From Sporolactobacillus sp. THM7-4 (lineage in GTDB: Bacteria; Bacillota; Bacilli; Bacillales; Sporolactobacillaceae): 64,000 nt of DNA. Made by a program: the position numbers and the translations under genes. The notes beneath the pieces are model-generated. The model was given only the letters and a program-made list of their open reading frames with translations, was not told the origin of the DNA and ran no database searches. The stretch's first letter is position 1. Each line of letters starts with the position of its first letter. The DNA lies in assembly GCF_004153165.1 (NCBI RefSeq), contig NZ_SEMD01000004.1:124001-188000 (forward strand), given 5' to 3'. Below are positions 45,598 through 54,284 of this stretch, in pieces.

Positions 45598-47016
45598 TCA
45601 GGACACCTTTCTTTTTTTCGTTTGTGTCATGAAAAGATAATAAATCAGACCGGACAGGATGATAACCGGGTAAGTCGCACCGATTGTGTTCGAAAAAAGC
45701 GGTAATTTATGCGTCAGCAGGAAAAGGATGACGCCGATGATCCAGGCGGCAAAGGCCATCACATTAAAGCCACCACTGAACCAGTATTTTCCGTTCGCCT
45801 TTTCCATCTCAGAGGCATCGTAAGACCGCTTATGAACGAGATAGAAATCTGTAATGACAATACCGAGCAGCGGACCGAACACCATACCGATGTAATCGAG
45901 AAAACCGATAAATGATTCCAGAAAACTGCCGACGAGCAGAGGAATAAACGTAACGATCGCCGCGGCCAGAGTCACCGTCCACAGAGAAAGTATGGGTGAC
46001 ATTTTTTTGGTCGTGTTGGTCAGTGAGATTCCGGCACCCATCAGGTTGATGGCGTTCGCGGTTGTACTTGTCAGAATGATAATGACCATGGCGAGCCATC
46101 CAAGACCGAGCCTGCTCGCGATCGAACTCGGATCGGAATTGTTCGGATCATACGTGCCGGTAGCAACGGCGGCACCGATTGTAGCAATGATGCCGACGAA
46201 AGCGAACCAGAACAGGCCAATATTCGCTCCGATCATCGGCGCGACAGTTGACGTGCTCCTGTTTTTACCATAGCGGGTGAATTCGGCGATCACGGTCACC
46301 CATGCCAGACTGAACGCAGCCATTGTATCCATAGCCGACCCGAACGGCATCCGCAAATGGGCAGGCGGACGCCACGCGAGAATCTGGGAGAAGGAAACAT
46401 TTTGCAGAACGATTACTGTTTCCCAGAGACCAAGAATAATGACCAGAACGATACCGATTCTTTCGATGACTTTGACGGACCTGTGGCCGAGGGAAATAGA
46501 GATGAAATGAAGAATGGTCATGATTATAATGCCGATAAGCATGGCCTTGTAACTGCCCGGTTCACCAAAAGCCGCAAAACCGAAAGCGTCTTTCAATAAA
46601 AAACTGATTGAAATCGCCGCGATAAATGTATTAACTGCTGTCCACCCGATCAGCTGGGTCATGTTTAATATCGACGGCAGGTAACTGCCCCGGACACCGA
46701 ATGACGGCCGGGTCAGCGCCATGGTAGACGTGCCGACCTTGTAGCCGGCATAACCGACAAGCGCCATGACCAGATAGGCAATGGGATTGGCAATAAGCGT
46801 GACAAGAAGGGAACCTGTAAACGTCGTGGCGGCGACAACCCCTCCGATAAACCATGTGCCGTTATTTGCATTAGCGCATGTCCACGTGGCCAGCATATCC
46901 CAGAAAGAAAGGGAGCGGGCTTTCGGCGGAACGGGAGTGGTTGCCCCATATTCAATTTCCTGCCCATGAGCCGGCGACAAATCTTGTCCACTCAAATTTT
47001 CGTCTGCAACAGACAT
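45598..47016 (-). CDS. codB: Cytosine permease (NCS1 family)
   Basis: 472 residues with about twelve membrane segments. The N-terminal pattern S-F-W-D-M-L-A-T-W-T-C-A-N-A-N-N-G-T-W and the GVRGSYLPSILNMTQLIGW stretch identify the NCS1 nucleobase transporters. Adjacent codA makes cytosine the probable substrate. The ATG at 47014-47016 was chosen because AGGAGG lies 9 bp upstream; a TTG one codon earlier is less likely. I see no purine riboswitch or PyrR site in the leader. Confidence 0.92.
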   Translation of the reverse strand: MSVADENLSGQDLSPAHGQEIEYGATTPVPPKARSLSFWDMLATWTCANANNGTWFIGGVVAATTFTGSLLVTLIANPIAYLVMALVGYAGYKVGTSTMALTRPSFGVRGSYLPSILNMTQLIGWTAVNTFIAAISISFLLKDAFGFAAFGEPGSYKAMLIGIIIMTILHFISISLGHRSVKVIERIGIVLVIILGLWETVIVLQNVSFSQILAWRPPAHLRMPFGSAMDTMAAFSLAWVTVIAEFTRYGKNRSTSTVAPMIGANIGLFWFAFVGIIATIGAAVATGTYDPNNSDPSSIASRLGLGWLAMVIIILTSTTANAINLMGAGISLTNTTKKMSPILSLWTVTLAAAIVTFIPLLVGSFLESFIGFLDYIGMVFGPLLGIVITDFYLVHKRSYDASEMEKANGKYWFSGGFNVMAFAAWIIGVILFLLTHKLPLFSNTIGATYPVIILSGLIYYLFMTQTKKRKVS

Positions 47017-47310
47017 CAATGATAGCCTCCTTTAAATGAATGTTAAAAAAATTAACGCTATATGTATTAATATATAACAAATTTTACTAAAGTAAAGATG
47101 ACAGGCCGATCCAAAATTTAAAATCGCCGGTTACGCGAAGATCAGGCGGAAAATAACGAACGGATCCATCACCTTTTCCTTCAGGAGTTCGCCGCCGATG
47201 CTCTTTCGCTATAAAGAAAAAGGCAGCTCTGGATTCAGAAGCCAAATCCATAGCAGCCTTTGGTTTACCGATAAAATGGACCTATACACCGCTTTTACTC
47301 TTGATGTGTG
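47017..47310. other. Intergenic region between codB and repeat array A1
   Basis: This region holds the A/T-rich codB leader (47017-47100) and, at 47219-47261, the norZ terminator. No open frame looks coding. Confidence 0.5.
47214..47261 (-). terminator. Terminator downstream of norZ
   Basis: Read leftward, AAAGGC and GCCTTT arms (47256-47261 and 47219-47224) with further AGC and TGGATT pairing form a long stem, followed by a T-rich run. It lies about 130 bp after the norZ stop, beyond repeat array A1. Confidence 0.7.
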
Positions 47311-47390
47311 CTCTATATCGGCGATTGCGGGAAAATATCGGCGATACTCAGAATAATCGGCAATACCCGGAAAATATCGCCGTTCATTCC
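47311..47390. repeat. Tandem repeat array A1 (about 20 bp x 4)
   Basis: Four units of 20, 20, 19 and 21 bp (47311, 47331, 47351, 47370) share GAAAATATCGGCGATA. The core TATCGGCGATA (for example 47336-47346) is an inverted repeat with 5-bp arms around a single G. The last unit ends two bases before the norZ stop codon. The same family recurs at 57121. Confidence 0.85.
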
Positions 47391-47391
47391 G

Positions 47392-49668
47392 TTATTCTGC
47401 CTTTTTCATTGAAATTCTTTCATGGGACAGAGACCAGCCTGTTTTCAAGCCTGCAATAAACCAGACAAGCGCAAGTGCTCCTATTGCGAATATCGAATCG
47501 CCGATAATGCGCAGCCAGACGAATTGGTGGACGATGCCGCGTGATAAAAACTCTGCCGAGCGCGCATACCACATGCCGTGCTGGACACTTGCCCATGTCT
47601 GCATCAACCCGATTGGCAGGAGGCTTAAAAGCACCATCAGGGCAAGGCCGATGTTAATCGCCCAGAAGGAAAATTTCAGCACGCCAGTTTTCCACTCGCG
47701 CTGCACGGTCAAACCGCGCAGGCAGAAGAGCATGAGCCCGATTCCAAGCATGCCATACACGCCAAACAGGGCGGTGTGCGCATGGACAGCCGTCGTATTC
47801 AACCCCTGCATATAATAGAGCGCAATCGGCGGGTTGATAAAGAAGCCGAACAGGCCGGCACCGACCAGATTCCAAAAGGCGACTGAAACAAAGAAATTAA
47901 TCGGCCACTTATATGCAGAGACCCAGGGGGTGGCATATTTTTTCCGGATATTCTCATAGGCTTCAAATCCGATTAACACAAGCGGTACACATTCGAGCGC
48001 ACTGAATGTGGCACCGAATGCGATTACGCCGACCGGGGTACCGCTGAAATATAAGTGGTGGAACGTGCCGATGATGCCACCAAATAAGAAGATGATTGTA
48101 GAAAACAGCACGTTGGATGTTGCGACCTGAACCCGCAGCAGGCCGAGCCGCGTAAACAAAAAAGCAATGACAACCGTCGAGAACACTTCAAAAAATCCTT
48201 CAACCCACAGGTGAACAACCCACCAGCGCCAATACTCAGCGATGGCGATATTTGTATGCTGTCCCCACATCAAACCTGGTATGTAAAACACAGGGATGGC
48301 TGTCGCTGCCAATAAAAACATGGCGAGGAGATTCCGGCTTTCACGCATGTTTTTAAATGCGGGCCAGAGGGCACGTACCATTAAAAACAACCACAGGAAC
48401 AACCCGACAGTCAGGAAAATTTGCCAGAAACGCCCGATATCTGTATATTCATAGCCCTGGGAACCGAACCAGAAACTGGTCGTAAGCGACTGTTTTTGCA
48501 TGATTGAGAACCACTCGCCTGCCATTGCTCCCACGACAATAATCAGCAGGCAGACAAATAAGAAATTGACACCAAACCGCTGGTACTTTGGTTCGTGGTC
48601 AGAAATGGCCGGGCCGATGTATAACCCTGTCGCAAGCCAGGCCGTAGCAATCCACAAGATACCTAATTGCGTATGCCACGACCGGACAACGGCGTACGGC
48701 AACCATTTATCCAGCGGAATCCCATAAAATCCGCTGCCTTCGACTTGATAGTGGCCGGCAATCGCGCCTAAACCAACTTGAATAATCCAAAGCAGCGCAA
48801 CCACCCAAAAATACTTGGTGGTCGCCTTCATGGAAGGCGTAGAAGCAACGCCGAGTAACGGGTCATTTTTCGGAAATTGTTCCAGTTCTTCGTGTTCCCC
48901 CTGCCTGTTGGTCGATGCATAATACCAGGCCAGCGCGCCGATGCCCGCAAGCAGCAGGACAAAGCTGACCACAGACCAGACAAGCATTTCCCCTATTGGC
49001 TTATTATCAATCAGCGGCTCATTTGGCCAGTTATTTGTATAGGTAACTGTATCGCCTGGACGGTTAGTATGCGTTGCCCAGGTGCTCCACCAAAAGAAGG
49101 AAACAAGCGCATTTAAACGATCGGGATCTTTTATGGTATTTTTCGGGATGGCGTAATCCTCACGGAGTCTGTCCAGTTTCGGATCATCTGAAAATAATCC
49201 TTTATAATGCCGGCTGACTGCCGCAATGGCTTTGGCTTCAACTGTTGATACGGTGATCGTCCCGGTTGCTTTTTTGTACGTATTTGTGCGAAGCTCTTTT
49301 TCCAGACGCGCTTTCAATGCCGCTTTTTGCTCGCTATTTAAAGTCTTGTAAGACTTGTTAAAATCGGCCTTTGCCCATGCGTTTAGAATCCATAGAGATT
49401 CCCTGTGCAGCCAGTCCGCGTTCCAGTCTGGTGCAACATAGGCACCGTGCCCCCAGACAGTCCCGAGTTCCTGCCCGCCCATCGACTGCCATACATTTTG
49501 GCCGGTCTCGATCTCTTTACTGGTAAATAAAACTTTTCCGCCCGTTGTCACAACTTTTGACGGAATCGGGGGTTTCGTATTATAAAGCCGTCCGCCAAAA
49601 AAACCCAAAACCGAAAAAGAGACAATAAAGACAATGGCCAAACTAATCCATAATTTTTTATAGCCCAC
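47392..49668 (-). CDS. norZ: Quinol-dependent nitric oxide reductase (qNor)
   Basis: 758 residues. A first membrane helix and an extracytoplasmic cytochrome-c-like domain without heme-binding Cys (about 35-220) fuse to a twelve-helix NorB-type domain; histidine-bearing helices such as VRSWHTQLGILWIATAWLA and YWRWWVVHLWVEGFFEVF carry heme and iron ligands. It reduces nitric oxide to nitrous oxide with quinol, usually for detoxification. The start is GTG at 49666-49668 behind GGGAGGAA on the minus strand; an open extension to 49755 has no ribosome site. Repeat arrays A1 and B1 lie on either side of the gene. No denitrification or nsrR gene is adjacent. Confidence 0.92.
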   Translation of the reverse strand: MGYKKLWISLAIVFIVSFSVLGFFGGRLYNTKPPIPSKVVTTGGKVLFTSKEIETGQNVWQSMGGQELGTVWGHGAYVAPDWNADWLHRESLWILNAWAKADFNKSYKTLNSEQKAALKARLEKELRTNTYKKATGTITVSTVEAKAIAAVSRHYKGLFSDDPKLDRLREDYAIPKNTIKDPDRLNALVSFFWWSTWATHTNRPGDTVTYTNNWPNEPLIDNKPIGEMLVWSVVSFVLLLAGIGALAWYYASTNRQGEHEELEQFPKNDPLLGVASTPSMKATTKYFWVVALLWIIQVGLGAIAGHYQVEGSGFYGIPLDKWLPYAVVRSWHTQLGILWIATAWLATGLYIGPAISDHEPKYQRFGVNFLFVCLLIIVVGAMAGEWFSIMQKQSLTTSFWFGSQGYEYTDIGRFWQIFLTVGLFLWLFLMVRALWPAFKNMRESRNLLAMFLLAATAIPVFYIPGLMWGQHTNIAIAEYWRWWVVHLWVEGFFEVFSTVVIAFLFTRLGLLRVQVATSNVLFSTIIFLFGGIIGTFHHLYFSGTPVGVIAFGATFSALECVPLVLIGFEAYENIRKKYATPWVSAYKWPINFFVSVAFWNLVGAGLFGFFINPPIALYYMQGLNTTAVHAHTALFGVYGMLGIGLMLFCLRGLTVQREWKTGVLKFSFWAINIGLALMVLLSLLPIGLMQTWASVQHGMWYARSAEFLSRGIVHQFVWLRIIGDSIFAIGALALVWFIAGLKTGWSLSHERISMKKAE

Positions 49669-49802
49669 AAAAGATTCCTCCCTTTCTGAGTCATTCAAAG
49701 GATAACTTTCCCTTTCAAACAGCAAATTATTCCAGAAAAGGACCAAATGAGCCAAACGTCCTTACTGACCGGAAGCGGAATCCTGATCCTCGAAATCTTT
49801 CA

Positions 49803-49837
49803 GAAAAAAAGAAGGACGGGGAAGAGTTCCCGTCCTT
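49803..49837 (-). terminator. Minus-strand terminator upstream of norZ
   Basis: AAGGACGGG (49812-49820) pairs with CCCGTCCTT (49829-49837). On the minus strand it is followed by CTTCTTTTTTT. It would end a transcript that reads through 49854-49925. Confidence 0.75.
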
Positions 49838-49853
49838 TGATCTGAAACGTACA

Positions 49854-49925
49854 TTAGTCACCCGCAACGATGATTTGCATATCATGGGTTTTTGCGTATT
49901 CAAAATAATCTTCACAGGGTGAATC
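49854..49925 (-). pseudogene. 3' remnant of an unrecognised gene
   Basis: The minus strand reads about 23 codons (SPCEDYFEYAKTHDMQIIV, then A-G-D) to TAA at 49854-49856. The codon choice and residue mix look like a real protein C-terminus, and a terminator follows 17 bp later. Upstream, the frame runs straight into repeat array B1 and has no ribosome site or plausible start. I read this as a gene whose 5' part was lost or replaced by the array. The family is not recognised. Confidence 0.4.
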
Positions 49926-50026
49926 CTGAGAGTTACTCCGAATCCGGGAAAAGTTGCTCCAAATCCGGGAAAAGTTGCTCCAAATCCGGGAAAAGTTGCT
50001 CCGAATCTCTGAAAAGATTGTGGACC
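49921..50026. repeat. Tandem repeat array B1 (21 bp x 4-5)
   Basis: Units at 49921 (19 bp), 49940, 49961 and 49982 (21 bp each) share AATCCGGGAAAAGTTGCTCC; a degenerate fifth unit occupies 50003-50026. The same family makes the larger array at 61718. Confidence 0.88.
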
Positions 50027-50077
50027 GCTCGCACAATGCGTCCGCCCGCAGCAGAAAACGAGTCTGACAGAGACATG

Positions 50078-50114
50078 TAAAAAAATCCTCCAATCTATGA
50101 AAAGGATTGGAGGA
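50078..50114 (-). terminator. Terminator of the MFS transporter gene at 50143
   Basis: TCCTCCAATC (50086-50095) pairs with GATTGGAGGA (50105-50114). On the minus strand the stem is followed by TTTTTTT. Confidence 0.8.
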
Positions 50115-50142
50115 AATACTTTTTGATGATCCACTTTTAATT

Positions 50143-51501
50143 TTATAATTGCTGCCTGTTTGTTTTGGGCCCGAAGAAGAAAAGGAGTAGCGTACAGATC
50201 AGCCAGCATCCGCCAATGAATAGAAAAACACTGACATAACCCAGATTAATGGCGATAACACCGATAATGAGCGATCCGAAAATATTCGAAAAACGGCCGA
50301 GTCCGTAAGCCAGCCCGCTTCCAGAAGAACGGTATTCCGTTGGATACGGTTCTGAAGTATAGGCATACAGGTTGGAGGTGAAGACCCGCTCAGTAATATT
50401 TACGATCAGGCCGAAGACAATAATCATCAGCGGAATCAGGGTCATCCCGTACAGCAAACCGGCGAAAGCTGTCAGGAGCGCGCTGAAGGCCAGAATGTAT
50501 TTTCGCTGGAACTTTTCTGAAACGATCGAACCGATAAATGCGCCAAATGGAGCCCCGACGGATTGCAGCACGTTGTACCACAAGGCCTGTTCAATATCAA
50601 TCCCGCTGTTTTTCAGCAGGCTCGGAACCCAGGAGGCAAAACCGTAGAAACCGAATGTCTCGCAGATCCAGACACCTGAAAGGACGAGTGTGATTCTCAG
50701 ATTGTTGCCCTTAAACAGCCCTGAATAACCTGCCTTTTTTGCGGTGTGTATGTGTTCTGTTTCAGCTTGCTTCGGAACCGGCAGCTCGCCTTTTTCCTGA
50801 GCGACTTTCGCTTCAATCCGGCTCATTATGGCGTCCGCCTCTTTGAAATCTCCGTGGTTCTCATACCAACGCGGTGATTCTTCCATTTTATGGGCCAAAA
50901 TAAAGAAAAGAATACCGACTGCACCCCAGATAAATACAAGTCGCCAGCCCCAGGCCCCGAGTGGAATGACGAGAGCCGAAACCACGTTTGTGATCGGAAC
51001 GCCGACCAGCCCGGTCATGGCGCAGAGCGTTGTATATTTCCCGCGAACGTTCGACGGGAAAAATTCAGCCAGATAGCTATTGGTCACAATCATCGCGGCC
51101 GCAAGTCCGATACCCGTCAGGAACCGAAAAACGATTAAAGACTGAATATCCCACGAAAATCCGTTTAAAATCGACGCAACGGAAAAGAGCAGGACAAACC
51201 ATGATAGCGCCTTTTTCCGGCCGAAATGATCGGCGAGCCGACCGCCTGCCGAGGCTCCGATGAACATACCGAGGAATGAAAAAGCTGTAATATTGCCGAC
51301 GGTTTTCAGGCTGATACCCCAGTGCTGAATCAGAGCGGGTGCGACATTGCTTAATGTGAACAAATCTGCGAGATCAAAAAAATAGACAATTCCAAGAGCA
51401 GCGAGGACCTGGGTATGTACACGGGAAATCGGCAGGCGATCCAAACGGTTCGCAACATTGGAAAATGTTTGATTTTTGTTTTTCTCCTGAACTGCTATCA
51501 T
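50143..51501 (-). CDS. MFS transporter, organic-acid/nicotinate-type
   Basis: 452 residues with twelve predicted membrane segments. The loop motif GGRLADHFGRKK lies between helices 2 and 3, and R-F-L-T-G-I-G-L-A-A-A plus E-F-F-P-S-N-V-R-G-K match the aromatic-acid/sugar-porter branch that includes niacin permeases. The substrate cannot be assigned from sequence. AAGGTGGAA precedes the ATG at 51499-51501. It is monocistronic, read leftward, with its own terminator and an A/T-rich 282-bp upstream region without recognised elements. Confidence 0.85.
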   Translation of the reverse strand: MIAVQEKNKNQTFSNVANRLDRLPISRVHTQVLAALGIVYFFDLADLFTLSNVAPALIQHWGISLKTVGNITAFSFLGMFIGASAGGRLADHFGRKKALSWFVLLFSVASILNGFSWDIQSLIVFRFLTGIGLAAAMIVTNSYLAEFFPSNVRGKYTTLCAMTGLVGVPITNVVSALVIPLGAWGWRLVFIWGAVGILFFILAHKMEESPRWYENHGDFKEADAIMSRIEAKVAQEKGELPVPKQAETEHIHTAKKAGYSGLFKGNNLRITLVLSGVWICETFGFYGFASWVPSLLKNSGIDIEQALWYNVLQSVGAPFGAFIGSIVSEKFQRKYILAFSALLTAFAGLLYGMTLIPLMIIVFGLIVNITERVFTSNLYAYTSEPYPTEYRSSGSGLAYGLGRFSNIFGSLIIGVIAINLGYVSVFLFIGGCWLICTLLLFFFGPKTNRQQL

Positions 51502-51783
51502 ACTATTCCACCTTCTTTTTCTTCAATGAATTTCAATACCTAAAACGAATAATTCCGATAACAAAAAGTTATAAAGTAATTATACCTGTTCTTTAATTAT
51601 TTTGCATATTATTTACATACATTTTTAATTTTTTGTAAAAAAATTTTCATTTTGTATCATCGGGAATCACAGAGTTGCTAACGGGAGGTCCTGTCCTTCA
51701 GGCAGGGGTATCATTTTTTCGAGAAGTGGTTGACATTTTTTGCGATCTGCAGGAGCGTTGATGCAGATCGAGTGCATCCCGGC

Positions 51784-53139
51784 TTAATTATTCGCTTGTA
51801 AGGTACTTTTAAAATGATGCCGGTAACGGTAAGAAAGGAAAATGGCTTTAACGGTGAGATCAATGCCCTGAGCGATCCAAATTCCGGCAATTCCCATTTG
51901 CAGCTGAATCCCGAGCAGGTAGATAAAAACGACACGGATTCCCCACATGCCGATGGCGGTACTATACATCGGGCTTTTCGTATCTCCTGCTCCCTGAAGG
52001 GCACCGGCAAGAACCAGTCCGACTGCGAGAGGAGGCATGAAAAAGGCGTCGATCCGCAGGGCGAGCGTGATCATATCGATTGTACTGATCCGTCCGGTAA
52101 ACAGAGAGGCAAAAAAAGGCGTAAACAGAAACATAAGCACACCGGTCGCGCACATGATCAAAACGGAGATAATGACAGTCAGAAAGCCATATTGATAAGC
52201 TTCTCCCGGTTTTCCCGCCCCAAGATGCTGACCGATCAGTATCGTCGCGGCAACGCTCATGCCCAGTCCCGGAAGATAAGCAAACGTTTCAATATTCTCC
52301 GCGATCGCGTTTGCCGCGTAGACTTCCGTTCCCATCCGGACAATAAGTCCAAGATACACCACCTGTCCAAGTCTCATGATCAGCCTTTCTGCAGCGGCCG
52401 GGGCTGAAAGCAGAACGATTTTTCCCGTCAATTGATGAGACGTTGAAGAGGGATTTCTGAAGAATGAAAAATGAATAGTCGAACGGCGGATGGCGGCATA
52501 AAGCATGATCGAGCCGATCACTCGAGCGATCACGGTTGCCCATGCCGCTCCGGCCATGCCGAACCCTGTAAAAGCAAAAGCCCCGAATATCAGGATATAG
52601 TCCAGCGCAATGTGAATGATATTCATCCACAAACTGATCATCATTGGTGACTTCGTGTCACCGGCCGCCCGCAGCACATTACCGAGGTGAATCATTAAAG
52701 AAATGACAAAAGAGGGAATGCCGACGATCCGAAAGTACAGTGCTCCCTCAGTCAGAATCTCTTTGGTCGCCCCCATCATGATAAGAAGCGGTTCAGCGAA
52801 AATCATCGTTGCCGCACCGAAAATAAGTCCGCTAATGATTGCGATCCAGGTGGACTGTCTTGCCGCGTCCCGGGCGTACTGGAAATTTTGCGCACCGACG
52901 TGTTTGGCGATGATCGAAGAAGTACCGATTCCGATGGCCATGAACACGGCAATATAAACAGCCAGCAGTGTGTTGGCCACGCTGACGGCTGTAACGGTAC
53001 CGAGTCCAAGCCTCGCAACGAAAAGCGTATCAGCGAAACCTACAATCGTTTGCATCAGACTTTCAATCATCGCCGGTACCGCGAGTGAGAGAACCGTAAA
53101 ACTTTTATTCTTCAAAGACTTTGGAAACAAAACGGACAC
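51784..53139 (-). CDS. MATE family multidrug/metabolite exporter
   Basis: 451 residues, twelve membrane segments in two similar halves. The N-half opens with S-L-A-V-P-A-M-I-E-S-L-M-Q-T-I-V-G-F-A-D and the C-half carries G-A-L-Q-G-A-G-D-T-K-S-P, both typical of MATE proteins of the NorM/DinF type. They exchange cations for organic compounds. The start is GTG at 53137-53139 with AAGGA very close; a TTG three codons later is better spaced. A 9-bp stem (CGATCTGCA/TGCAGATCG, near 51740-51769) follows the gene but lacks a T-run. Confidence 0.88.
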   Translation of the reverse strand: MSVLFPKSLKNKSFTVLSLAVPAMIESLMQTIVGFADTLFVARLGLGTVTAVSVANTLLAVYIAVFMAIGIGTSSIIAKHVGAQNFQYARDAARQSTWIAIISGLIFGAATMIFAEPLLIMMGATKEILTEGALYFRIVGIPSFVISLMIHLGNVLRAAGDTKSPMMISLWMNIIHIALDYILIFGAFAFTGFGMAGAAWATVIARVIGSIMLYAAIRRSTIHFSFFRNPSSTSHQLTGKIVLLSAPAAAERLIMRLGQVVYLGLIVRMGTEVYAANAIAENIETFAYLPGLGMSVAATILIGQHLGAGKPGEAYQYGFLTVIISVLIMCATGVLMFLFTPFFASLFTGRISTIDMITLALRIDAFFMPPLAVGLVLAGALQGAGDTKSPMYSTAIGMWGIRVVFIYLLGIQLQMGIAGIWIAQGIDLTVKAIFLSYRYRHHFKSTLQANN

Positions 53140-53446
53140 GTCCTTATCTGGTTCATGGGCACACGATGGCCTTAACCATTATACCCAAAAGATGACAAAA
53201 AAGTGGGAAAAGCTCAACTTCTTTCGTCAAGATATTAAAACACAAACAAATAGTGTTAAAAAGTATCAATCAAGTAAAACGACTCGAACATTTTTTAACA
53301 GGAGCCGCATAGATTAACACGAGGAATTCCTTAAAATTACCTGACCTGCCGATCATTCGGAACGGTGTTTGATATTATCAAACTGCGCGCAACCGTTCGA
53401 AGGGAGGTAAATGATTGTCAAAACCGGGTGAAGCAAGGAGCACTGA
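53140..53446. other. Divergent region between the MATE gene and iclR
   Basis: 307 bp without a gene. It is A/T-rich at 53180-53340 and carries nested inverted repeats at 53360-53398 (see the operator entry). Confidence 0.5.
53360..53398 (+). promoter_or_regulatory. Probable IclR-family operator
   Basis: GTTTGATA-T-TATCAAAC (53367-53383) is a perfect 17-bp palindrome with a single central base. Outer arms GAACGGT (53360-53366) and ACCGTTC (53392-53398) form a second inverted repeat around it. It lies 64 bp before the iclR start, a position suited to autoregulation. Confidence 0.6.
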
Positions 53447-54223
53447 ATGATGAACTTGATCCAATCCGTCGAACGGGCATTGAAAATATTGAATCTATTT
53501 GATGATTATACCGAAGAGCTGAAGATAACGGAAATCAGCAATCGCCTGAAACTGAATAAAAGTACGGTCCACTCTTTGCTTAAAACACTGGAAACCTACG
53601 ATTATATCGCTCAAAATACAGAAACCGGAAAGTACAGATTAGGCCTGAAACTGTTTGAACGGGGTAACATTGTGCTTCATCATTTGAATGTACGGACACT
53701 TGCGAGGCCCTTTTTGGTGGATTTGTCGCGGGATACCGGTCATACTCTTCATCTGGTTATTTTGGATGGCATGGAGGGATTATATATCGATAAAGTGGAG
53801 GGGACGTCGGGGATGATCGTCTATTCTCGAATCGGAAGGCGCGTCCCCCTGCACTCAAGCGCTGTTGGGAAAGTGCTGGCTGCTTTTCAATCCAATGACT
53901 GGCAAAGCAAGCTGCTTGAGAGATACAGCTTTTTCCGGCAGACCTGCTATACGATTACATCTGGCGCTCAATTTCAAAAAGAGCTGAATCGTGTTCGCGA
54001 AAATGACTATGCGATTGATAGCGAAGAGAATGAAAGGGGAATTTGCTGTATCGCGATTCCGATCAAAAACCATCTGGGAAGAGCGGCTGCTGCGATCAGC
54101 ATATCGATGCCGAAAGCACAATTCGAAGAGCAGCCCCTGGAAAATGTTCTTGGCAAATTACAGGCGGCTGGTCTATCGATCTCGAGAAGGCTGGGTTATC
54201 TGGATAAAAAGGCGCACTTGTAA
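53447..54223 (+). CDS. IclR family transcriptional regulator
   Basis: 258 residues. The N-terminal winged helix-turn-helix (about 7-65) has E-I-S-N-R-L-K-L-N-K-S-T-V-H-S-L-L; the C-terminal effector domain has G-R-R-V-P-L-H-S-S-A-V-G-K and E-E-N-E-R-G-I-C-C-I-A-I-P. IclR proteins usually repress or activate sugar-acid or aromatic catabolic genes and release DNA on binding a small carboxylate. GCAAGGAGC precedes the double ATG at 53447/53450. It lies directly before the importer and dehydratase genes, so it is very likely their regulator. Confidence 0.93.
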   Translation: MMNLIQSVERALKILNLFDDYTEELKITEISNRLKLNKSTVHSLLKTLETYDYIAQNTETGKYRLGLKLFERGNIVLHHLNVRTLARPFLVDLSRDTGHTLHLVILDGMEGLYIDKVEGTSGMIVYSRIGRRVPLHSSAVGKVLAAFQSNDWQSKLLERYSFFRQTCYTITSGAQFQKELNRVRENDYAIDSEENERGICCIAIPIKNHLGRAAAAISISMPKAQFEEQPLENVLGKLQAAGLSISRRLGYLDKKAHL

Positions 54224-54253
54224 AGGGAAACATCATTTGTTCATTCAAATGAA

Positions 54254-54267
54254 TGTAAACGGTTACA
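54254..54267 (+). promoter_or_regulatory. cre site (CcpA operator) before the importer gene
   Basis: TGTAAACGGTTACA, together with the A/T on each side, fits the full cre consensus WTGNAANCGNWNNCW. It overlaps the space between iclR and the importer ribosome site, so CcpA binding would block expression of the catabolic genes when preferred sugars are present. A small inverted repeat ATTCA-AA-TGAAT (about 54243-54254) lies next to it. Confidence 0.75.
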
Positions 54268-54284
54268 AAGGAGAGATGATAAAC

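Noticed and set aside
47017-47110. Purine riboswitch before codB
   Set aside because: No conserved purine riboswitch core is visible; the region is simply A/T-rich.
53991-54284. N-terminal extension of the sugar-acid MFS transporter through iclR
   Set aside because: It is out of frame with and inside iclR, and AAGGAGAG marks 54285 as the start.
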